Origin: Ligustrum vulgare
Lineage: Eukaryota > Streptophyta > Magnoliopsida > Lamiales > Oleaceae
Length of the DNA stretch: 64,000 nucleotides
Reading direction: 5' to 3'
Assembly: GCA_963555705.1 (NCBI GenBank)
Contig: OY743189.1
Location: forward strand, 7,023,501-7,087,500
The notes beneath the pieces were generated by a model. That model did no database searches, was not told where the DNA came from, and was given only the letters and a program-made list of their open reading frames with translations. This document shows, in pieces, positions 24,421-33,785 of the stretch. The stretch's first letter is position 1. Every line of letters begins with the position of its first letter. The position numbers and the translations under genes are program-made.

Positions 24421-25037
24421 ATTGGCTCTAAATCCAGGTTTTGGTATAATTCTTGTTTTGTCTAATTTTTTTCTTCATTAGATTTCATTGTTCTTGAGCC
24501 ATCATTGAATCGATAATAGATTCCTGGGTTTCTTGAAATTCTTCACTATTTCAAGATTGGTCGTAGTTTCAATTTTGTTATTATTGATTGTTCTTGATTA
24601 GTCAAAAAAAAAAAGTACGAAATTCAGATTAAAAAAAAAAGTGATTATTATTGAAGAGCACGATCAAGAACACAATTCCATATTCAAGAAGACCTTTCTT
24701 GATATCTTTTATTTTTCCCACATTCTTAGTAGTTTTCGTCATCCATCACTACTTTCAAATTCTTTCAATTCCAGTTACATCAATTTTCTTGAGTCCAATA
24801 TTCCATCAAATCTTCTTTTCATCTGTTTGTGTCTTGCACCTTGGGTTAATTCCACAAGGACCAAGTCCGTGACTAGTTTGGTGGGTTCTTTGAGAACTTA
24901 AGAAAAGGGATAGAGAGGAAAAAGGCAGAGTGGTGAGATCAATAGAGGGAAAAAGTCAAATAGAGTGAAAACACGAATGCTAAACACGTGAGGATATATT
25001 TTCTTGAAAATTATTTCTTTTCTTTTGATCACTAACC
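24421..25037 (+). other. Untranslated leader of the gypsy element
   Basis: About 0.6 kb between primer site and the gag ATG, AT-rich, with short frames without domain content. A packaging signal is expected here from retroelement biology but cannot be located by eye. Confidence 0.5.
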
Positions 25038-28000
25038 ATGTCACAGAAGGACGCATCATCGACAGGGGAGGATAACCAATAGTTCCACTTCCTTGCAATG
25101 CTGGAAAAACGATTCGAGAGGTGGGATGCGAAGTTGGAGGAGATTAAAAACTCCGTGGACACGCATAGTGCAGCAATTGCCCAACTACGAAGAGAGCAAC
25201 TGCATACGACTCCTAATATCCGGAGGCCGCAAAGGTATGAAAATAATCCTAGGAATAGAGTTTGGGATGATGATGATGTTGAGACAGGAGATAGTGTTGA
25301 CGATGATAGTGAAAGTGTATCAGTGGCTAGCTTGGGTAGGAGAAGAGGTCGTGGTGGTCGGCGTGGAAGAGGGAATAGGCGTGAAAATAAGGATGATGAT
25401 GGGATGGATAGAAGCTTAGGAAACATTAAAATGACCATACCAGCTTTCCAAGGGAAAAGTGATCCGGAGGTGTACTTTGAGTGGGAGAAGAAGGTAGAAC
25501 TGATTTTTGAGTGCCATAACTACTCAGAGGGGAAAAAGGTGAAGTTGGCGGTTATAAAATTCACAGACTATGCACTTGTGTGGTGGGATCAATTAGTGAC
25601 AAGTAGGAGGAGGAACCGTGAACAACCGATTGAGACCTGGAACGAGTTGAAGGGTTCGATGAGAAAAAGGTTTGTGCCCAACCATTACTATAGGGACTTG
25701 TACCAGAAACTCTAAACTTTGTCTCAGGGTTCGAAGAGTGTAGAAGAATACCATAAGGAGATGGAGATCGCTATGATTAGAGCAAATATTGAGGAGGATC
25801 CGGAGGCCACAATGGCCAGGTTTTTGAGTGGTTTGAACAGAAACATTGCAAATGTTATAGAACTGCAACATTATGTTGAGTTGGAGGAGATGTTGCACAT
25901 GGCGATGAAGGTGGAAAGGCAACTGAAAAGGAAAGGGACAGCAAAATACTCTTCGGGATCTACTCCTTGGAAACCTACGTGGAGTGGAAATAACAAAAAT
26001 GAAGGAGCTGCTCCAAAGGGAAAACCAGAACCACCGAAGGCTCGAGAGGAATCTACCAATAAAGGTAACCCCTCTTCTAACTCTCAACCTCCTAGAAGTA
26101 GGGACATCAAGTGTTTTAGGTGTATGGGAATCGGACACATTGCATCACAATGCCCGAACAAAAAAATAATGCTTGTGCAAAATGGGGTGGTTGTATCGGA
26201 GGATGAGGTTGAGGATGATGATGAGTTTAAGGATATGCCTGCCTTAGAAGAAGCTAGTGATTGTGACGATGGAGATTATGTTGTAGCTCAGTCCCTTATT
26301 ACTAGGCGTGCTCCTAGTACCCAAATTAAGGTGGAGGAGTCGGGTGAGCAAAGGGAAAACATATTCCATACTAGATGCTTTGTTAATAATAAAGCGTGTA
26401 GTTTGATAATTGATGGGGGGAATTGTACCAACGTGGTTAGTACCACTCTTGTTGAGAAATTGTGTTTACCCATAATCAAACACCCTAGGCCTTATAAATT
26501 ACAATGGCTGAATGAGTCTGGTGAGATCAAAGTGAATAAGCAGGTGTTGATCAACCTTTCTATCGGGAAGTATGAGGATGAGTTAATTTGTGATGTGGTT
26601 CCAATGCATGCTGGACACATCCTGTTGGGTCGGCCATGGCAATATGACAGGAGGGTGGTACATGACGGGTACAAAAATAGGTACAGTTTTACAAAGGATG
26701 GAAAAAGTACCAGACTTATGCCATTAACTCCGCAACAAGTTTACGAAGATCAGTTGAAATTAAAGAGTGAGGAAGAGAAGACAAAGAGAGTTGGGACCCC
26801 GATCCCAGAAAAAGGAGAGCTGAGTGTTCAAATGAGAGTTGGGAACACGATCCTAGAAAAATGTGAGCTGAGAGAAAAACAGAGAGTTGGGGGTTCCGCC
26901 CCAGAAAAAAGAGAGGGAGTGACGAGTGCCAGAAAAGAAAGAGGAGAGAAAACCAAAGTGAGCTTCCTTGTCAAAAAGTGTGAAATCAAAAGAGCTGTCC
27001 TTGACCACCAACCGATCGTCTTATTAATGTACAAGGAATCCTTCCTTGCAATCGATGACACTAACTCTTCCCTCCCCCGTTTAGCTGTTTCTCTTTTACA
27101 GGAATTTGAAGATGTATTCCCAGACGACATACCTAGTGGGCTGCCACCAATTCGGGGCATCGAGCACCAGATTGATCTTGTTCCAGGTGCTGTTATTCCA
27201 AATAGGCCTTCATATAGGAGCAATCCGGAAGAAACAAGGGAGCTTCGGCAAGTCGAGGAGTTGTTGAGCAAGGGCTATGTTCGAGAAAGCATGAGCCCAT
27301 GTACTGTGCCGGTCTTATTGGTGCCCAAGAAGGATGGAACCTGGAGGATGTGCATGGATTGTAGAGCTATCAACAATATCACGGTAAAGTATCGTCATCC
27401 CATACCTAGGTTAGACGACATGCTTGATGAATTATATGGTTCATGTGTCTTTAGTAAAATTGACCTTAAAAGTGGGTATCACCAAATACGCATGAAAGAG
27501 GGGGACGAATGGAAAACTGCATTCAAGACCAAATATGGGCTTTATGAATGGTTAGTTATACCGTTTGGTCTCACTAATGCACCTAGTACATTCATGAGGT
27601 TGATGAACCATGTCTTACGGGCTTTCATTAGAAAATTTGTGGTCGTGTATTTTGATGACATTTTAGTTTATAGTAAAAATGTAGATGAGCATGTTGATCA
27701 TTTAAGGTTGGTACTTGAGGTTTTACGCACTAAGAAATTGTTTGCTAACTTTAAAAACTGTACTTTTTGCATAGATAAGGTCATATTCCTTGGTTATGTT
27801 GTTAGTAAGGATGGTATTGAGGTTGACGAGGAAAAAATCCGAGCTATTAGAGAATGGCCTGTGCCTAAGAGTGTAACTGAGGTAAGGAGTTTTCATGGGT
27901 TAGCAAGTTTTTATAGGAGGTTTGTGAAAGATTTCAGTACAATAGTCACACCACTCACTAAGGTAATTAACAAGAGTGTGGGTTTCCATTGGGGGGATGC

Positions 28001-29981
28001 ACAGGAAAATGCCTTCAAATTGCTTAAAGATAGGCTATGTTCTGCACCAGTCTTAGCATTACCTAATTTTAACCAGACTTTTGAGGTTGAATGTGATGCA
28101 TCAGGAATAGGAATTGGAGCCGTTCTTATGCAGGAAAAGAGGCCGATAGCTTATTTCAGTGAAAAGCTGAGCGGGGCAGCGTTGAACTATCCAACGTATG
28201 ATAAGGAGCTTTATGCTCTTGTCAAGGCATTGGAAACTTGACAGCATTACCTCTGGCCAAAAGAATTTGTCATCCACATGGATCACGAGTCATTAAAGCA
28301 CCTCAAGGGGCAAGGTAAGTTGAACAAAAGACATGCCCGATGGATGGAGTTTGTGGAGACTTTTCCTTATGTCATTCAATACAAACACGGTAAGGAAAAT
28401 ATAGTTGCAGATGCGTTGTCAAGAAGGTATGTGCTCCTTAATTCATTGAATGCTAAATTGTTGGGATTTGAATATGTTCGACACTTCTATGCTAACGATC
28501 ATGATTTCTCCACTATTTATGTCTCATGCGAAAAGGGATCATTTGATAAATTTTACAGGCACGATGGTTATTTGTTTAAGGAAAACAAATTGTGTGTGCC
28601 TAACTGTTCTATGCGTGAGTTGTTAGTACGTGAAGCTCACGGTGGGGGTTTGATGGGTCATTTTGGTGTTTTTAAAACATTGGAAACATTAAGGGAACAT
28701 TTTTATTGGCCTGGGATGAAACGGGATGTTCACCAAATTTTTGATAAATGCATAACTTGTAAACAGGCTAAGTCTAAGGTTTTGCCACATGGTTTGTATA
28801 CCCCTTTACCTGTTCCTAGTGAACCTTGGGTAGATATATCCATGGATTTTGTTTTAGGATTGCCTAGGACAAACAAAGGTCGGGATTCCATATTTGTGGT
28901 GGTGGATAGGTTTAGTAAAATGGCACACTTCATTCCTTGCCATAAAACTGATGATGCCGTGAACATAGCAGACTTATTCTTTAGGGAAGTTGTCAGACTA
29001 CATGGGGTGCCTAGGAGTATAGTATCTGACAGAGATGTCAAATTCCTTAGTTACTTCTGGAAGGTTCTGTGGGGGAAAATGGGTACTAAACTATTGTTTT
29101 CCACTACATGCCATCCTCAAACGGATGACCAAACAGAAGTAGTCAATAGGACGTTAACACAACTCTTGCGTGTTGTCATAAATAAAAATTTGAAGCATTG
29201 GGAGGAATGTTTACCATTTGTGGAATTTGCTTATAACAGGGCTATACATTCTACTACTACTTACTCTCCGTTTGAAATTGTGTATGGTTTCAATCCGCTA
29301 ACCCCTATGGATCTAATTCCTTTGCCTGTAGATGACAGGAACAGTTTAGATGGCAAGAAGAAAGCCGAGCTTGTGAAGTCACTCCATGAAAAGGTCAGGC
29401 TACAAATAGAAAGGAAGAATGAGCATTATGCGTCCCATGCGAATAAGGGCAGAAAGCAGGTGATTTTTGAACCAGGCGATTGGGTGTGGGTTCACTTGCG
29501 AAAGGAATGATTTCCAACACAACAAAAATCTAAGCTGCAGCCTAGAGGAGATGGGCCGTTTCAAGTCATTGAAAGAGTCAATGACAATGCTTATAAGTTA
29601 GATCTCCCAGGTGAGTATAATATATCTGCTACTTTCAACATTGCTGATCTCTCCTTGTTTGATGCAGGTGATGATTCGAGGACGAATCATTTTCAACAGG
29701 GAGGGAATGATGAGGACCGGAGTGGCATAAGTGGCATAAGTGGCACAACGAGTAAGGATCCGTTGCATGTACCGGTGGGACCAATAACGAGGCTGAGGAC
29801 TAAGAAGATCAGACAAGCAATGCAGGGATTTATGCAAGCTTGGGTGGATGAATATTCAAGTGCAAGGTCGAAGACTCCATTTTCAATGCATGACAAGTTG
29901 GAAGATGAGCCAAAACCGTTACAACACATTTGGATCAAAGAACAAGGAGAAAAGAGTGCAGAAGGCCTTTTACGGCCGTAA
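25038..29981 (+). pseudogene. Gypsy gag-pol polyprotein, one frame with four internal stops
   Basis: A single frame from ATG 25038 to TAA 29979-29981 (1647 codons), with stops TAG 25080, TAA 25713, TGA 28239 and TGA 29508 but no frameshift. Each stop is one transition away from the expected codon (CAG, CAA, TGG, CGA). Domains: gag capsid core (YALVWWDQLV, RFVPNHYYRDLYQKL), zinc knuckle [14 protein letters not shown] at 26112-26153, protease [12 protein letters not shown] near 26406, RT with [10 protein letters not shown] at 27648, RNase H ([14 protein letters not shown] to VADALSRR), integrase HHCC zinc region (HGGGLMGHF to CITCKQAK) and catalytic D 28845, D 29028, E 29136 in D-D-35-E spacing. 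The tail GPITRLRTKKIRQAM extends into the 3' LTR. The element copies itself through RNA. This copy cannot make a full polyprotein. Confidence 0.95.
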
Positions 29982-30561
29982 GTTCTGGAATTACGGCCGT
30001 AACTTCGTTATCGTACGGCCGTAACTATCATTTTTCACGGCCGTAATGGAGTTATGCAATTTTTATTCAGAAGGTGACTTACGGCCGTAAGAACACTTGT
30101 CACGGCCGTAAGAGTTAAGACAGTTTTGGACCCGAGGGTCAATTACGGCCATAAGAATGATATTCACGGCCGTAAAATTGCGCTGAGTTTTATATTTGGA
30201 ATTTTGCAGGTATGGTTATTTTGGACGCGATTTGGCACTATATTAGGTTTTCTTGGTCATTGTAAAACTACAACTTTTATGATTAATAAGATTGATTGAA
30301 TTAGGTGAGTTTATCCCTATTCTTCTTCGTTCTTGATTGAACCTCTTGAACTTATCAAAGGATTTGACAACCTTTGTGGCGTTCACCCCTTTATGGTTCT
30401 TCATTCCGCATCTTAACGGGTCTTGGATTTGATACATCCTTGGTTCTTGAGTCGTGAGTGTCGGGTCATATTGTTATCGTCAATTAATCTGGATTTGGAA
30501 CTTTCCAAGTGTTTATACAATTTTTGCGAGATCCTGTGATTCCCCAACAGGAATCACATCA
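29708..30561 (+). repeat. 3' LTR of the gypsy element
   Basis: 854 bp. The 9 extra bases against the 5' LTR are a local duplication of GCATAAGTG near 29725. The last 274 bp of the gag-pol frame lie inside it. Confidence 0.96.
29970..30175. promoter_or_regulatory. Phased palindrome cluster, gypsy 3' LTR
   Basis: The same eight sites at 29970, 29991, 30013, 30035, 30079, 30100, 30143 and 30164 with the same 21/22-bp phasing. The decayed copy is a different one here (TTACGGCCATAA at 30143). The first palindrome supplies the gag-pol stop codon. Confidence 0.75.
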
Positions 30562-31231
30562 CCGTCTCAACCCTATACCCGTCACCCACCAACCCCACCC
30601 CTACCCAAAAATGATTTTTCTTCTTTTAATTTTCCACACCCCGTCCCTACCCCGCCACCCACCCAACAAACCGACCCCACCCAAAAATGATTTTTTTCTA
30701 TACTTTTCCTCGTTCAATGGTCACAAAAAGTTATAGTTTGTCACATATTATTTATTTATTTCGTCACAACTTGTTTTTTTTCATGATTAGTTAATATTTT
30801 TTGTCATAATTACCTAATAATTGGTCACATTCCCTACTCGTCATAAGTCACACAAAGTCACATTTAATCGACATTTTAGTTACACTAACCTAATAATTTG
30901 ATCACCCGACCCTACCCGACCCTACCCTACCCTACCCCACCCCCACATGCAAAGTCACAATATGTCACACAATTGGTCACACAATGTCACATTACAAATT
31001 TAGTTGAAAAACCTCACCCACCTCCCCACACATTCCTAATGTCACAGTTGATTACACAAGGTCATAGTTTGATCACACAAGGTCATAGTTTGGTCGCGCG
31101 AGGTCACAGTTAGATCACAATTGGTTTAGTTGCAAAATTCGATCACACAAAGTCACAATTCGATCATATAAAGTCACAGTTGGTCACACAAAGGCACGGT
31201 TCGATCACACAAGGTCATAGTTTGGTAACAC
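30562..31231. repeat. Left foldback arm, inner part after the gypsy insertion
   Basis: Starts with the second copy of the CCGTC duplication, continues the CCCACCC/AAAAATGATTTTT minisatellite to about 30710, then changes to repeats of GTCACA, TGGTCACACAA and GGTCATAGTTTG up to the centre. Confidence 0.75.
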
Positions 31232-31248
31232 ATGTGACCAAACTATGA
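31215..31248. repeat. Central hairpin of the foldback element
   Basis: TCATAGTTTGGT at 31215-31226 is exactly complementary to ACCAAACTATGA at 31237-31248, with a 10-base loop (AACACATGTG). The orientation of the surrounding GTCAC repeats reverses here. Confidence 0.85.
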
Positions 31249-33430
31249 CATCGTGTGATTGAACTATGACCTTGTATGACCGAATTGAGACTTTTTGTGA
31301 TCGAACTGTGACCTTGTATGTTCAAATCGTGACTTTGTGTGATCAAGTACGGGATGTGACCAAAATATTTACTAATTGTGACTTGTGAGAAATGGGGGAT
31401 GTGACCAAGAAAACTAAGAATACGGAATGTAACCAAATATTATGTAATTGTAACAAAAATGTTAACTAATTGTGATTGAGGAAATATGTTAATTATGACC
31501 AATAAATAAATAATACGTACCAACTATATGATAATTTTGATCAATTGTAGGTAAATGTGATCAAAATATTGACAAATTGTGAGTTTGTGCGACTTATGAT
31601 AAGTGGGGATGTGATCAAGAAAAACAAGTAAGTTTTGATCAATCAATAAATAAATTGTGATCAATTATTGATGACTATGACCAATTATTAGGTAACTATG
31701 ACCACTAAATAAATAATATGTAATCAATTATGGATCATTGTGACCAATTATATAGATTGTGACCAACTGTGACTTGGTGTGACCATTGGACGAGGACGTG
31801 ATGTGACCTACAATTGTGTCAAATATAACTATGTGTGACTGAATGGTGACTTTGTAAGAACGAAGCGTGACTTTATGTGATCGACCTTTGACCTAGTGTG
31901 ATCTAACCATGACCTCGTTTGACCTAATTGTGACCTAACTGTGACCTCGTTTGACCAAAATGTGACTTTGTGTGATCGAATTTTGACCTTGTGTGACCAA
32001 CTGTGACTTTGGAGGGGTGGGATTTTACAACTAAATGTGTAATTGTGACTCTGTATGACCTTGTGTGACTTAATTGCGATATCGGGTCAACTTACGTTAT
32101 TGATTGTGATTTTGGGGTTGGGGATAGTGGGGTAGAGGTCGGGTGGGGCTAGAAAAAGTAGAAGAAATCATTTTTTATGGTGATGTAGGGTCGGAGTTGG
32201 AAAAGTAGAAAAAAAAAAATCATTTTTTTGGGTGGGTAGGGGTAGGTAGGGTGGGGTGGGTCAGGGTGGGGAAAAGTAGAAGAAAAAAATAATTTTTTGG
32301 AGTGGGGTGGGTGGGTAGGGTGGGGTCGAGATCGGGTTGGAGGTTGGAAAAAGTAAGAAAAAAATTATTTTTTGCGTTGGTGGGTGCGTGCGTGGGGTGG
32401 GGTGGGTTGAGATGAGGTGGTTGGTGTGAAGTGTGAAAAAATAGAAGAAAAATAATTTTTTGATGGGGTATAGTTGGTGGCGGGGTGCGGTGGGATGGGG
32501 TGGGGTGGTTGGGGAGAAGTGTGAAAAAATAAAAGAAAAATCATTTTTTGATGGGGGGTAGGGTGGGTGGGTGGGTAGGGTGCAATGGGATAGGATGGGG
32601 CGATTGAGATGAAGTGTGAAAAAATAGAAGAAAAATCATTTTTGGGTGGGGAGGGTTGTGGTGGGGTTGCTAGGGTGGGGTGTAGTGGGGTTGTTAGAGT
32701 GGGGTGTGAAAATATAGAAGAAAAATCATATTGGGGTGGGGTGGGTGGCGAGGTAGGGTCGGGGAGAGGTGGGTAGGGGTGTGAAAATATAGAAGAAAAA
32801 TCATATTGGGGTGGGGTGGGTGGCGAGGTAGGGTCGGGGAGAGGTGGGTAGGGGTGTGAAAAATTAAAAGAAAAAAATTAATTTTGGGTGGGGTGGGGTT
32901 GGGGATGGGTGGCGTGGCAGGGTCTGGGCGAGTCGTAAAAAAGTAGTAAAAAAAATCATTTTGGATGAGGTGTGTTGGGGTAGGGTATGGGGCGACGCTG
33001 GTGGGGGAGTCGAATATTAGAAGAAAAAAATTAATTTTGGGTGGGGTAGGATATGGTAGGTCTGGGCGAATTGTGGAAAAGTAGTAAAAAAAATTCATTG
33101 TTGGTGAGGTGAGGTGGGGGGGTAGGGTATGGTCGGGTGGGGTGGGAAGGGTGGAAAAATATCTCAAAAAAAAAACTTATTTTTGGGGTGGGGTGGGTGG
33201 GGTGAGAAAAAAATAAAAGTAAAATCATTCTTGTGGTGTGGTGGGTTGGGTTGGGGAGGAGTGGGGTGGGGTGGGTAAGGTGGTGTTGGGCGTGGGGGTG
33301 AGTGGGGAAAAGTAGAAATAAAAAATTATTTTATGGGCTGGGTGGGGGTGGGGTCGGGGAGGGTTGGGTGGGGGGGGTGGGTTGTCGGGGTGGGTGGGGT
33401 GAGTGCGGGGTTGGATTGGGATGAAGTTGT
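31232..33430. repeat. Right foldback arm: GTGAC repeat then G-rich minisatellite
   Basis: From 31237 to about 32090 the words TGTGACC, TTGTGTGATCGAA and CTGTGACTTTG dominate, the reverse complement of the left inner arm. From about 32100 to 33430 units of about 60-110 bp combine GGGTGGGGTGGG with AAAAAGTAGAAGAAAAATCATTTTT. The plus strand has dozens of closely spaced G-tracts. Confidence 0.8.
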
Positions 33431-33629
33431 TGTGGATAATGTATTGTTTTGATTTTATTATTTAATATTAGTCTTTGTTTGGCAACTCATTATTATAATT
33501 ATTATAATATTATATTAATTAATTAACTAATTAATACCTTATTTAAAAAAAAAAATATTAAGTTTGTTATGTTTAAAAAGTGAAAGTTTTAGTTGTATAA
33601 TTATGTACTTTTCCCTAAAAAAAATCTGT

Positions 33630-33785
33630 TTATGGGCCGATTTTGTAATAGCCGGTTTTAAGGTTGTTCCGAACCAATTTCCCGACCAGTTGAACTGGTC
33701 GGTCTGGTTCAATTTTCTAAATACTGGTTTTAAGGTTATTTCGGAACGACCAGTCCGGTCCGATTTTCTAAACATTGACAATTAT
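33630..33785. repeat. CCGGTT-rich dispersed repeat with internal duplication
   Basis: ACTGGTTTTAAGGTTATTTC and GCCGGTTTTAAGGTTGTTCC are two rows of an approximately 68-bp direct repeat, each ending in CGATTTTCTAAA-like words. It is related in wording to the repeats at 18640, 20795 and 44735. Confidence 0.5.

Larger units (their letters stand above)
23563..30561 (+). mobile_element. Full-length Ty3/gypsy LTR retrotransposon, nested in the foldback element
   Basis: 6999 bp with LTRs of 845 and 854 bp, LTR ends TGATG...CATCA, and a perfect 5-bp target duplication CCGTC (23558-23562 and 30562-30566). The primer site TGGTATCAGAG (24410-24420) fits initiator tRNA-Met. The purine tract AGGGAGGGAA (29698-29707) directly precedes the 3' LTR. 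Domain order gag, protease, RT, RNase H, integrase is the Ty3/gypsy order. No clear chromodomain is seen. The LTRs differ at a few dozen sites by eye, so the insertion is not brand new. The LTRs share blocks with the two non-autonomous elements at 1-7475 and 8263-12595. Confidence 0.97.
21654..33615. mobile_element. Giant foldback (hairpin) element with Mutator-type 9-bp target duplication
   Basis: Both ends read GGGAAAA(T/G)TACATAA going inward (21654 on plus, 33615 on minus). The inverted repeats stay alignable further in: poly-T, AAAT, AGGTATTAATT and AGTTA on both sides. Directly outside lies TAAAAAAAA at 21645-21653 and again at 33616-33624, a 9-bp duplication as made by Mutator-like elements. 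The left arm is C-rich minisatellite and the right arm is its G-rich counterpart. An inner GTCAC/GTGAC repeat flips strand at the centre, 31231/31232. Without the nested gypsy element (23563-30561 plus its 5-bp duplication) the element is about 4.96 kb, with arms of about 2.57 and 2.38 kb. No coding region is seen, so a MULE transposase in trans would be needed. Confidence 0.75.

Noticed and set aside
24980..25438. 152-aa Ser-rich minus-strand frame
   Set aside because: Antisense to the gag start. Ser/Pro richness comes from the opposite reading of acidic codons.
25593..26138. 181-aa minus-strand frame over gag
   Set aside because: Shadow of the gag coding strand, which has zinc-knuckle and capsid motifs.
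28730..29041. 103-aa minus-strand frame
   Set aside because: Antisense to the integrase core.
30900..32090. GTCAC/GTGAC repeats considered as a CRISPR-like or telomeric array
   Set aside because: No constant repeat with unique spacers and no plant telomere word. The orientation flip at 31231 explains it as a foldback arm.
32694..33228. 157-aa and 65-aa minus-strand frames (Pro/Phe-rich)
   Set aside because: Same minisatellite read from the G-rich arm. Internal repeats reflect the DNA units.
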